Source: Apis mellifera
Lineage: Eukaryota > Arthropoda > Insecta > Hymenoptera > Apidae
Assembly (NCBI RefSeq): GCF_003254395.2
Contig: NC_037643.1
Span: 5,569,458 to 5,633,457, forward strand
DNA: 64,000 bases
Reading direction: 5' to 3'
This document shows, one piece after another, positions 39,114-51,000 of the stretch. Position 1 is the stretch's first letter. Each line of letters begins with the position of its first letter. The position numbers and the translations under genes were made by a program. The notes beneath the pieces are model-generated. The model did no database searches, had not been told where the DNA came from, and worked only from the letters and a program-made list of their open reading frames with translations.

Positions 39114-40290
39114 TTGTTTCATTTCCCACTTCACATATTCATACGCCGCTCTTTGCTCACGATAAATGCGCACCATTTGCATGTAGGGTCTCCGCTCTGG
39201 AACACCACACCCTCCCCCTCTCCCACACACGCTCCAACCCTCCATGGTCCCTATCCTCCGTGTCACTCCCCGTCTCCTTCCAACCCTCGACACGTTGGGT
39301 GGCCCGCTCTCCCCGGGGGCGCTCGCTTCGTCCACCCCTCCGCGGCTCAACTCCAGCGCGATAAGCCGCCCCCGGGGATCCGCGATTGTCTCGATTTATA
39401 TGCATGCACAGACGTAGGCGGTGGTCCACCACGGCTTTCGTTTCGAGGAAGAGGAGGAGGAGGAGGAGACGAGGGTGGCACAGTTGCGACCCATCGATAG
39501 ATCGATCCTGGACAGACAGTAAATATCGTTGATGAGCCGGCCCGCTCCTCCACGATTGGGACTTAGGGCCGGGAGGGAGGGTGGGCACGATTTGTCGAGT
39601 GGCAGAAATTTCTCGCGCCACGGCATCGACCCTCCACCCCTTGCAGTATGTATATATATAGTTATCTATCTCGAGATCTTTTTTCTTGTTATTTTTTACA
39701 CCCCTTCCATTCGAGATTTTTACTACGAGGTATGGCGAGAAGGTGGTATATCTTGGGAGGGGGTCGCGTAGCTATGGACGTTGCAGGGGATTAACAACTC
39801 CGGTAATTTTTTTCTTTTTCCTTTTTTTTTTTTTTTTTTACCCTTCCTTGTGAAGCGAGCGAGGGAAATTGTTGCGAACGAGGGGCTTCCTGCGTGCATA
39901 GCGAAGCCCGTCCCGACGATTATTCGAATTAATTCGGAAATGTCCCCTTAATGACCGACCCGGCAATATTTTTATTCGCGGGCGGAGTTCACCCGGTGAC
40001 TGCGTGCCGTGTATTAAGTATGATGGCTTGGCTAATTGATTTTAATAAGTCTTTGATCGCGCGTGTGAATGTTTTTTCGAATTGTAAAATCGTCCTTGTA
40101 TTTTTTTTAAAAGGAAGAAGGATAATAATTCGTAGATGATAGAGAATATATGTTTTTTTTTAAGTAACGTGAGCATCAAAATATTCCAAACTTAGGATTA
40201 TTATTTTCTCTTGTTTATGAAATAGATTTGCTGTATCTTGTGTTTTAAATTATTATCAAGCATTGTATTGACGAAATTCATAATTTTCAG
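32735..40290. other. No firm gene; probably upstream intron of the plus-strand gene
   Basis: Islands lie at about 33290-33720, 34460-34880, 36430-36780, 37440-37760 and 38930-39620. An 11-codon phase-0 candidate micro-exon sits at 34847-34879 between a pyrimidine-rich acceptor and AGG|GTAAGA. The gene at 40291 needs upstream exons, so part of this stretch is likely its intron. Confidence 0.4.
39076..39110. repeat. (CT)n microsatellite
   Basis: A pure CT run of 35 bp in the GC-rich island 38930-39620. It is the longest of many GA/CT tracts (for example 21102-21121, 26459-26476, 47855-47874, 50034-50048), which are potential GAGA-factor sites. Confidence 0.95.
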
Positions 40291-40410
40291 GTTTCCCTGT
40301 GCGACGATTACAGTCTACCGGTCGATTTTGTTAATAAAAGACGTCCTGCAAGTGCTGCGGCTGCAACTTCTACGGTCCAGTGGGCGCTTCCAAGTCCTAC
40401 CGTAGAGAAC
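40291..40410 (+). CDS. Internal exon of an unrecognised plus-strand gene
   Basis: A 120-nt exon of 40 codons, phase 0 at both ends, lies between the acceptor CATAATTTTCAG and the donor GAGAAC|GTGAGT. It reads VSLCDDYSLPVDFVNKRR followed by a low-complexity PASAAAATST stretch and WALPSPTVEN. Codon choice (GAC, CTG, GTC, CCG) and GC content stand out against very AT-rich sequence on both sides, which supports coding. It joins in frame to the exon at 47222. No start codon is present, so at least one exon lies upstream. An 11-codon phase-0 candidate is at 34847-34879. I do not recognise the family. No signal peptide or membrane segment is visible in this part. Confidence 0.6.
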
Positions 40411-41045
40411 GTGAGTATTATTAAATTTCAAAGTTAAATATTTGAGATTAAAATCACCTTATCGATATTTTTCGCGATACTGAATTTCGTTCGTTCGCGG
40501 AGAATGAATGAATTTCGTTTTGCAAACAAAACGTGAATATGATACAATTAAAATATAATTATAAAATGGAAATTTTACCACTTACCGTTTACAACCATGT
40601 ATTCAATCAGATTTTATTCGGATTCTCTCGATTCAATGAACGTGCATTGTTCGTTAATCGCATCACTCGTATCACATTTCGTTTATCGTCGCTTGTTTTT
40701 CATCGATAAAGGATATCAATATTTGCACGCTCGTCCCAAATCGGAAAGATACCAGGTATTTCTATCAAATGAAAAAATATACACAAGGATTTCGAGCAAC
40801 GAAATATTATTTACCGTCTCGTATTAATATTTCGCTCTTTCATACCAATAATATTCAATGGTTTTGATCATGATTTATAAACATCTTTCTAAACAAAATC
40901 AGTTGTCTAAAATTTCGATCAAATCGATCTTATCGCTTCCTCCCCTTTGAGCACAAAATTGATACGAATCTACCAAAGATAAGCTGCAAGAGGATCTTTA
41001 AAAAACGTGATACTCCAAATCTCGTTAATATATTCGTCAATTTTA

Positions 41046-41111
41046 ATAATAATAAAAAATAATAATATAATGATAATAAATATAATAATAATAATGATAA
41101 AAAAAAAAGGA
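41046..41111. repeat. AAT-rich low-complexity tract
   Basis: Imperfect ATA/AAT repeats followed by a poly-A run. No other content. Confidence 0.85.
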
Positions 41112-41364
41112 TCTGAAATATTTTAATGATCGACTATTAAAATTAATTCAACTCCCAATCAAAATCCACTCCATCATCGATTCGAAGCGTCGTCTTCAGC
41201 ATCGATCCATTCGTAGGATACGTTCTACAACAGTATTGATATTTTCTCGTCGCCGGCGGTCGAAGAATCGGTTGAAGGGAGAAATATAATTACGATGGTG
41301 ACAAAATACCCGCTGGGCACGATGGAGGGTGGACTGGCAGCGTGCAAAAGGGGTGGAAGAAGGT

Positions 41365-41391
41365 CGAACGAACGAACGAACGAACGAACGG
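41365..41391. repeat. (GAAC)n microsatellite
   Basis: Six consecutive GAAC units within a CpG-rich patch. Confidence 0.95.
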
Positions 41392-42481
41392 AAGGACGAA
41401 GGGAATCGTGCGAGCAGGGTGAAAAGAGAGATGGAGGTGGTGACTTCCGGCGGTGCTTATAATTGTTCCACCACTCAGCTTCTGGTGCTCAGGATTGCCC
41501 GGAGCGGAGTGCCTAAATGTTTCTCTGCAGTCGAAATACCGCTTACCTTGACTGTGTCCTCGAAAGGACGTCGCATTTACCGCGTTTACCGGCGCCATCC
41601 TGCACGTGACACGGAATCTCGGCTCGCTTTGTCGCGGAAACCAGGTTTCCACGTTGAATATTAGATCCGGTGCGAGTAAAATTGTTGATGGGGAGGTCCT
41701 TGGAATATTTTCCGATTAAGAATCTGAATTCTGGAGGGAAAGAATATTCATTTTCTTTGATTACGTGGAATTTAAGAACTTAAGTGTTTAATATTATTTT
41801 ACAATGAATTGCAAAAAAAATCCTTAACGAATTGAATTATACTCGAACAATATTCCAAAAAAATTATCGTATAATTTTTACTATCTACTATCACTGTGTG
41901 TGTGATACACAAAACAAAGACCACGTGGTGTAATAAAAATATAAAATGGAATAGAATTCGAATCAAGCCAATGTTCACGATTCATCTGCACTCAGTCATC
42001 AACAAATTGCAAGCATCATTCGCGACAAAAAGTTATTGCCGTGAGGAAGAAGAGTCGTAAAGAAGAGGAAGATCGAAAAGAGGAGAGGAGAGGAGACAAA
42101 GAGGAATGGGGACACCTGGTCGCGACGAGAAGAAGAAAAGTTTTTCCTTTGCCTGTGTTGTGGGCGTCCCTCGAAACGAAAGTGCTCGTCGCAACTGTGG
42201 TGTCAAAGGGGGAGGGAGGGGGCAGAGGGGGTGGTTCGTGGGGGTGGAGGGCGACAAAGAGAGGAAACCGGGTGCCACTTGATTCAAGAGGGTGAATCGT
42301 TACGACTCCCCCGCTCCTCTCCAGTGTAAGCCCTACTTAATACTTTAGCGCTTTATTTTATGCGTGAGGTCGGGCTGTAGGTCGCATTTATCACTTTAAC
42401 AAAGAGCCCTGCCGCGCGAGGAAAGTTCGAGCCGACGCCTCCTTGTTTCCTAGCGATGGAAATTTCGCGGTCGCGTGGTGG

Positions 42482-42955
42482 TGAAAGTGAAACGGGGATT
42501 TATGGTTTCCTAAACGCTCTATCTTTCGCAGGTTTCAGAGGATGTTTAACCTGGTGGATGAGGAGTGATCCTTGCATGACGATCGATGCTTTGGATTTGA
42601 GAAGAGAGAGATTTCACGTGATTCTTTTAATATCTATTGCTTGAGAGAGAGAGAGAAAGAGAATCTTTTTTATTTAATTTTTTTTTTAAATAATTCTTGC
42701 TTTATTTTTATACTAACATTTATTTATAATTGCAATTTGATGAATTTGATGAAGGGTAGTTTGTTTGGTGATGTAACGATCGATGTTCTTGATGTGTAAG
42801 AGAATTTTTATTTGGCGATTATTCTTTTTCTTTTTAAGAGTTATTGTTTTATTTCTATGGTGAAGCAATGTTTATTTATCGTGAAAGTGATGAAAGTGAA
42901 AAGGGGATTTATGGTTTCCTAAGTACTCTAATTTCAGAGGATGTTTAACCGGTGA
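42482..42955. repeat. Diverged direct duplication, offset about 409 bp
   Basis: TGAAAGTGAAA(C/A)GGGGATTT continuing through ATGGTTTCCTAA to CAGAGGATGTTTAACC occurs at 42482-42560 and again at 42891-42955. A shorter GAAGGGTAGTTT segment recurs at about 42749 and 42956. The two ends lie in the same orientation inside the 6.8 kb intron. Confidence 0.6.
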
Positions 42956-45499
42956 GGGAAGGGTAGTTTTGGTAAACTTTGATCGAAGTTGGTGCTTCCG
43001 AGAAGAGAAAATCTTGTCATTTATTTTATATTTATTGAAGTTGAAAAAGAAGAAGCTTTTTATTTCACTCTTTTTTTCCCCCTAATATGATTAAATTCTT
43101 GTTTCGTTTTTATATAAATCTAATGAATCACCGTTCGAGTCTAAGAGAATTATTTTTAATTTTTTGAGAATTTAACAATGTCTCGTGTGAAATACTATTA
43201 AACGTATATAGGAAGGATCTATTGCACCATAGATTCTTTCCCAAGGTAATAAACACCATCGCCATCGTTTCCCTCGCCTCTCGTTATTGGTACTGTTATT
43301 TATGGCACTCTGACTACCCTCGTAGTTTCGAGATTGGATCTTCAGACTGCTTTAATTGACATATATATTATTTGTTGAAATATTTTTTAAATATATAGGA
43401 ACGAGATCGTGTTTATTTATTTCATTTTTAATTATGTTTATATTATTAAGAAATTAAATTCACATCCTTTGCACGTTTAATTTAAAACATATTTAATTAT
43501 TACATAATATTTCGCCATTTCCTGTTCAAATATCTCTCTCATTTCTACTGTAAAGACAGATTCTCGATATTGGATAGATTTTAAAGAGACTATCGGATGT
43601 GTTTCCAAAGCGTTAAACTTTGCAGGCTAAGCTCCTTCGACAGCGATATTATGCGAGATCACGGAACTTCTCAAGGTTGTGGACCCCTCGTTTCTTATTC
43701 AGCTCGAATGAAATGATCGAATTTTTTTAAAAAAAAAGGCCATTTGTTATTCCTAACATTTGTATCACGTATCACTCAAACTTTAATTCTTCGCTTTTCG
43801 ATTAATTTAATTATCAAAGATCCATTGATCAGATTTCGTTGATTTCGTGCATGTATAGTAATGCAAAATAATACGTACACGTCGAGAATCACGCGCGCGA
43901 TAGCGAGATTATGGGCTGGATAATAATCGCGGTCAATTATAATACGACGGTCGTATAATCGGATTAAAGTCCGATAAACCGATGGGATTATTGGCGGACT
44001 GTTAACGTAGTTATTCGTGCTAACTGTGTCCTAATGCTGTCCGAGATAATGATGTTTAAAATTCGAAGGGATTTAACGTGTTACATTTGTCATAACAAAA
44101 TTTTGCAAATTTGTATTTTATTTAATCTGTAATATTGCCATAAGTAATATTAAGACAGCAATGTATTTTATAAACGTATCGTTTTAATATTTTTCCTTTT
44201 ATTTTGACGTTCAATGATCGTTCATAGTCCACGTAATTTATCTGTTTCGTTGATTTTAAATTTCACAATCTTAATCTAATTAATTTTAGATCAAAGATCT
44301 AAGTTTGAAAACTTTGAAAACTTCTCTAGAATTTTTTCCTCTATCATTTCATCATGCATATCACTTAAATGCACTCTAAATCTTATGGAATGTATTCTAA
44401 TTCCTATTCAACCACGAAATATATATCATACATACCTAGATACGTCAGGTCTGGTTCAACCAGATTTGGTTCATCGATCATACACTGCTCAAACACATTT
44501 CAAACTGTTCCATATCGTTCTCCTCAATCTGTCTTTTTCCACTTACATGCTGACATATCAGCTAACAAAATCGATCCTTGCACGCATCAGGAACACGAGT
44601 ATAGGTAATATATGAACATATCGTGTGTTACTGTCCACGGTGATGCACCATCATCTCTATTAAAATGAATTTACAATAACATGATATTTATTTAAATTTT
44701 TCATTAAGAAGATATATGAAAAATCGTGTTGTATTATCTTTGATTCTCGATGTAATTATTTCAATTCTTTTCAAATAGAAAATGCAGCAAGTATCGATCA
44801 TCCATTATCACATTTTCCTTTATTTTAAAAATAGAGAATTAAATTAATCAAATAACTAAATTGATTAGTACAAATTAGTAAATGCAAACATGTTCATATA
44901 ATTATATAAAAGAAAGAAATTACATCATAAAATCTTCAAAAACGAGCTTACCTGTTCTCACCCCTTCACGATTCCTTCAAACTCAACACAGTCATCTTCA
45001 AGACGCGTCTCATATTTCGGCTTAAGGCCGAATCAATCGGCAAGATGATCGAATTTTCAACAGTCGATCGGTTCGCTTGCCACGCCGACGAAATTCCCAA
45101 CTTCTTTCGCCTGCGGAAGTTACCCTCGTAATTTCCGTATAAACATCCACGAATTTATCTGTTCCAACGACGAAACCAACGCACCAACAAAGAAAGAAGA
45201 GAGAGAGGGGAGGAGAGATAGAGGCAGAAGGCAATCGGTTTCGAAACAACCCCCGGGGGCCAGGACGCTCAACTTTGGCAGGAGAATTCCAATTTTGGCC
45301 TCTTTCAATTTAAGGCTACTTGTCTTGCCCGTCCTCTTCTCGCACGTTCTTGCAACAGCCTCCGTCATTTCAATTCGTCTGTCTTCCTCTCTTCGAGAAG
45401 AGAACCGTGATACAAGCTTGTGGCGGAAGTGCGAGGAGGAGGAAGGGAGAAGTTTCCGCCGCCATTGATCAGACCTTGCCTTCCTTTCGACGAGTATTC

Positions 45500-45520
45500 C
45501 TTCTTCTTCTTCTTCTTCTT
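45500..45520. repeat. (CTT)n microsatellite
   Basis: Seven CTT units within a GC-rich patch. The run produces long spurious frames on both strands. Confidence 0.9.
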
Positions 45521-47221
45521 CGTCCTCTGTCGCGTGGAGGGAGGGAAGGGAAGCCAGAGGCCATCGTTATTGCTTCTATTATCGTTATTATCATTAAAAT
45601 CGAAAGTTGGCGAGCTCTCCTCCATGAATTGTTGAAGGTTTTCTTTTGGAGGATGGTGGGGATCGATCGAAACACGCCCCATTGTGCACGCACCTGTTTA
45701 ATAACGTGGACGAGATCGAGGAAATGAGAATGATAGGGTCAAGATGAATGGAGACTGGATTTGTGGATGGATGGGATTTTTTTTTTCTTTTTTTTTTAAG
45801 ATTCGAGAAACGAGGGAATGGATTTGACGTAGTAGAACGAGGTTGTTTGATGATTGGGTGTATATTGACTTGTTTGGTGTTTTCTATTTAAAGTTGTATT
45901 TCTTTCTGGTTTTTAATTAAGTAAAATTGTTAAGTTGGTCGAGAGAAGCATAGATTGGAAAATTAATAAATATATCTTTATTCTACAACTCAATTATTCA
46001 AATATTATGAATATTCACATTATTATATTATATAAATATAATATTATAATGTTTATCAATACATGTTTCTAAATAACTTTCATCTGATTTGAATTTGAAC
46101 AATTTATTTCACTTAATATTTTTACAAATATATAACAAATAGATATTAAACTTGTATATTTTCACAAACAACCGTGGAAAAAAAAAGTAAATAAGAAGCT
46201 ATAATCAGAAGAGAGGAGAACTCGTTCGAGAAATGAGATTCTTACATACCAGTGGAAAACAACATCAAATTAGGCGGCACAAATTATTTGGTCGGCAACA
46301 ATACCAATTTGGCATCGAGCTAGCCAAAGCTTGGCTGGCTAACAACGTCCAGCTTCGACCCCCTTTGGGGATACCATCAACGGGGGTTATTGCACGAGTT
46401 TCTTCGACTAAGCACGCGACACGTTAGTCCAACGCAATTCCCATGCCCTGAGCACGGCCAATTGCGGTAATGCGTTGCCCGACCGAGTTGTAGAATAAAC
46501 ATTTTTAACTTTCTCCTCCTCTTAAACGGCCATTATTTCGAAAGGGAACAACCCGTTTTCGTTTCCTGTTTTCCTTCCTAGGATATCGCGTCTAATCTCC
46601 GCGCTTAATAAAAGATACTTAGCATTCTGGTGAATTAGAATAGAACGTCTTGAACGTTGCCGGAATATGTCATGAGGAAATAGGCATAGAATTCGTTCCA
46701 TAAAGAGGAGTTCCGTTATAATTGCACTGTTTAAATAATCCTTCTACGAAATTACGTAGAATCATGTAATTTTGAGTGGATAGAGTTAGTTTGTCGTTAT
46801 TCCAAAGTGAGAAGAAGAATATGATAGTCTCGATTGTATTATTTTTTATTCGATAATATTTCTCAGATTTGTTAATTGCTTGTGATGAATTACTTTCCAA
46901 AATTCTGATAATTTTCAATTTCCTCTCAAGAGACTGTCATCTCTACATCCATTTCATGTACACATTCATAGACACAAAATAGAGAGCTTATTTAGATTAG
47001 AAGTTGAAAAATTTTTCCTTTTACAATTCAATGGTTTCTAAAGAATTCCAAGTATTTTATTCTTCTTCATTGTTAGAATTCTAAGAGATGCTAAAAAATT
47101 ATAGATGGAATTAGAGAAAGAAGTTATTTTTATAAATATCCGAGAAAGTATATAAGGGTAGACATTGTGGGGTGCTTGAGGAATTGTAACGGAAGGGAAT
47201 GATCTTCTGCTCTGTTTTCAG

Positions 47222-47357
47222 GCGGAAGTCGAGGTTGTGGAACAATACAGCGACCCGAAGGATAGTAAGAACAAGGCGTACGTCGAGCCAGGAGCTGAGA
47301 CATCCCTGCCGACGATCTACAGCAAAGTAAATCGCAACTATTGCCGGCCTTACACGG
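47222..47357 (+). CDS. Internal exon of the same unrecognised gene
   Basis: A 136-nt exon (45 codons plus one base) lies between the acceptor CTCTGTTTTCAG and the donor ACGG|GTAAGT, both close to consensus. The phase is 0 in and 1 out. It encodes an acidic, tyrosine-containing segment beginning AEVEVVEQYSDPKDSKNKAY and continuing through VEPGAETSLPTIYSK to NRNYCRPYT. GC content changes sharply at both exon borders. The segment looks hydrophilic and probably extended, with no domain I can name. It connects a 6.8 kb upstream intron to a 376-nt downstream intron. This is the most convincing exon of the gene on splice-site quality. Confidence 0.68.
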
Positions 47358-47733
47358 GTAAGTGGTGCATAACTTTCGTATTTGTATCTGTGCTTGTGAC
47401 CTGATGGAAGTTTACTGCTTTGCTAGCGCGTATCTCGCCGCAAAAGCCTACTAAAAGAAGCTTACAAGCTTACAAGCTTCTTTACTGCTTGCCTCGTCTA
47501 GCGACCTATAACGCGTATTTAAATGTATACAAATGATTATGCAAGAAATGATAAGAAATATCTGATCTAGATTTTCTTAAATTTTCTTCTTCTGCGTGTA
47601 TAAAAGTATAATAAATTTTCGAGAGTAGTGAAATAATTTTCAAATTAACATTTATAAAATACTTGATAATTTTAAATAACAATCCAAAATAAATTGTCTC
47701 GTTTCAATTTCGAAATTTGCCCATCGTTTTCAG

Positions 47734-47807
47734 ATTTCAAAGCATATACAGACAGAGATTCTAAATATTTGCCTTTGAATCTCGTTCAGAGATACATCAC
47801 ACGGTAA
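47734..47807 (+). CDS. Terminal exon of the same unrecognised gene
   Basis: The exon starts after the acceptor CCCATCGTTTTCAG. Its first two bases complete a GAT codon with the last base of the previous exon. It then reads FKAYTDRDSKYLPLNLVQRY followed by ITR and a TAA stop at 47805-47807. AATAAA occurs 209 nt downstream. The visible C-terminal part of the protein totals 109 residues and ends in a tyrosine-rich, basic tail. An alternative is that CACACG|GTAAAT acts as a donor and the gene continues. I prefer the stop because it is in frame and a polyadenylation signal follows. The function is unknown. Confidence 0.55.
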
Positions 47808-48015
47808 ATTAAGAACAATATTTCGAAACGTAGCTATTCAGATTTTCAATCACTCGCTCTCTCTCTCTCTCTCTCTTTTTCTCGATTATACACTCTCGAA
47901 AAAAGCACCAAAGCTTGTGTTTAAATACTTATCCAACTTCCCATATTTGCAAATCAATATTTGCCTCGATATTAACAGAATCAGTTGAGAGAGGTGGTCA
48001 CGTAGGCCGACTAAT

Positions 48016-48021
48016 AATAAA
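48016..48021 (+). terminator. AATAAA polyadenylation signal after the plus-strand gene
   Basis: AATAAA lies 209 nt downstream of the TAA at 47805-47807 and is the first canonical signal after it. In AT-rich sequence this hexamer is common, so the support is modest. Confidence 0.35.
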
Positions 48022-51000
48022 GCTCGATGAAAACGTAAATACAAATCCTAAAATACGAAGAAGAGCAACGACATAAATTCTTGGTAACGTGTAATGAGTC
48101 GGATTAAAGCGTGTGGAATCGATCGTTTCGCAACGTTACGTTAAAATAAATAAACTTTGAACGATTGTAAATCAAGGATTTATCCTGTGCCTGGATGATA
48201 ACGAGCCAGCCAACGTTTCCGGATTTTCGTTTATCGATTGCGCAACATCTGGCCAATTTTCTGCCAACCTCTTCTCGTTCGCGTTTCTCTCTTTGTTGCG
48301 CGAAATTCTTTCTCTTGATCGTGTAGTAATAGTGGATCCTAACGCGAATGCCATGATAACGTACGTGATTACACGTATGAAAGTTGGAGCCAAAAGATTT
48401 CATGAAAATGGCGATTTAAACTGAAATATTCTCTTGCTATCACGGTGGTAATATATGTTGTGCTTGGAGCTGGGAAAAATTCAAGAAGAAATATATAGAA
48501 AACTGAAATATGTAGTCCTATAAGAAGGTATTATTTGAAAATATTTTTTAATAATTTAATATTTAAATCATGGACGAGTATTACTTATTATTTATACTTA
48601 GATTTTGATATAAATAGAATATTAAAGATAATTGTATTTTTGTTTATTATAATTTACTATTTTTACAACATTGCCTTATAAAGGAAATTTTTTAAAAATT
48701 TTGGAATTTGATATATTAATATTTAGTAGAAAATTGTTTAAATACAAAAGCAAATCATTTCTTTTAATAATATAACAATTTTCATTTCTGTTTCAATTTA
48801 TATTAGATTTATAATTAAAATTCAATAACATTTTTCTTCCAACACATTTGAATTATAATCTCTTCGATACGTGTCATTATTAATGTATGCTTTTCGACAA
48901 TCAATATATACATACATCTGAACAATCGATTGTCAAACACAAGGAAAAAAAAGGGAAAAATTGAAAAAATCTCACGATGAGAATATTGAACTGCACGCAC
49001 GAAATAAACGGCGTAATAACCGAATACTCCCCTGCGGGCATTTAAATGGCGTGGCGTGAACCCACGCTTTTTTCAATCTCGATTTCACGAGGTTGTGAAA
49101 TTGAGCTGTCGCCCAAGCATTCGATGAAGAGGCTGTAAGTTTCGGATTATAGAGTTAACAGAAATTCCCGCGCCGAGCCGCAAATTAATGCGGTGAACCC
49201 CCAGCGATACGGCCGATACTCCGATGTACGAATTATCGAGGCAACAACTCAGTTAACGCGGAGTAAGAGAGGCGGAAGAGCCCCTCGATAATTGAACGGT
49301 GCACACAGGTTGGCCAGCAAATCCCGTGGATTAATCGAACGTTTTCGAAACGGAAGGGTCGTTTTCTTTCTCCTGGAACGCATTGCTATTAAAAAAAAAA
49401 AAAAAAATCTGCACGTGGAACTCACACTGGTCACTTCTGATCGGAAAACAAAAGATCTTTCTTTCAAAAATCATTATATATAATAAATTGTATCATAAGA
49501 AATTATTAAGTATAATTTGCAATGAAGAATTAAATAGATGCAATATGCAATTTGTTGTTGAAAATAATTCTTTTTATATAATAAAAAGAACTTAATGTTC
49601 GTGATAAGATTTAATAAATTCATACAAGATGAACGAAGAGAAGATATACATTCAAATATAACATAAAAAGGAAGGAGATCTTTCTTCTGTCCACTACTTG
49701 TTCCACCACCATCAATTTTCCAAATTCCCTGATTCGAAATTAACTCAGGACGGCATTGATAAACTTCAACCACTCGTTAAACCCGTTTCAACAAGGGTCG
49801 AAGCTTCGTCACTCTGGAATGTCGAGAGTTCCGGTTCGTAATTAACCCCCTATAGTTACACCCATAGAAGGACATAACTAAACGTATAATGGATTTTCTA
49901 CGTCCTATTTTAACGCTCGCCTATGCAGATCGCTCCACGAACCTTGGACAAACACATCGGCGAAATTTACATTCTTATCATATTCATGGGCTTTTAATTC
50001 GCGAACGTGGCAGAGATCGAGTTTGATGAGAAAGAGAGAGAGAGAGAAAGAGAGGAAGAGAGAGACCTGAGCAAACACGCCGGGGCAAATGTTTATCGTC
50101 GTGGACATGTTGGCCAGAAGGTCTTTGATAAGGACTTCTTACCCTGATACGAAGGCCATTCTAATCGCCGAGGACGATGTTTGCTCGAGGTTAGAGTCGT
50201 ATCCGTATTTGCGGCGCTATACATAATGGATGATCGTGGTGGAAACTAATCGGATGGATTTATTTGTATAAAACGTAGTTACAATCGATTTTTGGGTAAG
50301 TCAGCTCGAGGATAGAATTATTATGATTTAGAAATTAGAATTGTTGTGATTGTATGATGAGGTATGGGTTATAAGATTTAATAGAAAGATAGTTGTTAAA
50401 AATTAATTGAGATTCTAACACGGAATTAGAAGAAGGAAAGAGAGAATTTTTATCCACGCAGTAAAAAGAAAGAGGACCAACGAAAAAAAGAGGGGAATAA
50501 GATATACGATTTCTCATTTAAGAAGAAAAATCTTCCCTGTCAAAAGCACGACTCGCAGAATCCTCCCTCGTCCACGAGCAAAATTCAGAAGCCACGCAGG
50601 ATCACGTTTATCGCCGTATAATCGGCCATTCGGCAGAATTATTGGGAAATTAAGATTTCCATCCGGTATCCGGTCCCAAAATATATCCTCCGCGAATTGG
50701 ATCGGCCGTTGAGACGTGAATAAGGGTTAGCTGTATCCGAATAAAAATTCCAGACTCGGGTTGGGATTTATAGGGAAAGAAAGGGATATCCGATTAACGT
50801 TTGCCTCGGTTTCCGCTCGGTATCCCCGCCCATTTCCGGCGGATCCAAGTCCATTTCGTTCGAACTTTTCAGAGTTTCAGGTGTGCGGGTGACGTTACTT
50901 GCCAACGACAACCGACCTCGTCCCATGATGTGTCGTGTGATATTTAATTAAACTTCCCCTTGCCCATCCGGTCTGCCCTCGTTCCATGGCTACCAGTGTC

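Larger units (their letters stand above)
40411..47221 (+). other. Intron of the plus-strand gene (about 6.8 kb)
   Basis: The intron is bounded by GTGAGT and TTTTCAG. It holds A/T-rich trinucleotide sequence (41046-41111), a GC-rich island (41160-41660) with a (GAAC)n run at 41365-41391, a further island at 42040-42480, a diverged duplication (42482-42560 and 42891-42955), and islands at 45000-45720 (with a CTT run) and 46230-46640. A 76-codon plus-strand frame at 40597-40827 starts with ATG but has no other support. Confidence 0.55.

Noticed and set aside
38802..39350. 182-codon minus-strand frame
   Set aside because: It runs through the (CT)35 tract and neighbouring low-complexity sequence, which lack stops when read as GAG/AGA. 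Other frames over it are open too.
43624..43730. Acceptor-like TTTGCAG followed by an open phase-0 frame within the large intron
   Set aside because: It would give an alternative last exon after 40410, but the frame runs into a poly-A/T tract. The exons at 47222 and 47734 explain the gene better.
46233..46427. 64-codon plus-strand frame in a GC-rich island
   Set aside because: No splice donor or acceptor at its ends, and the composition is unremarkable. More likely a regulatory island.
50540..50710. Open frames behind a good acceptor (GACTCGCAG)
   Set aside because: All three plus frames are open for a long way and no consensus donor fixes one, so no exon can be called.
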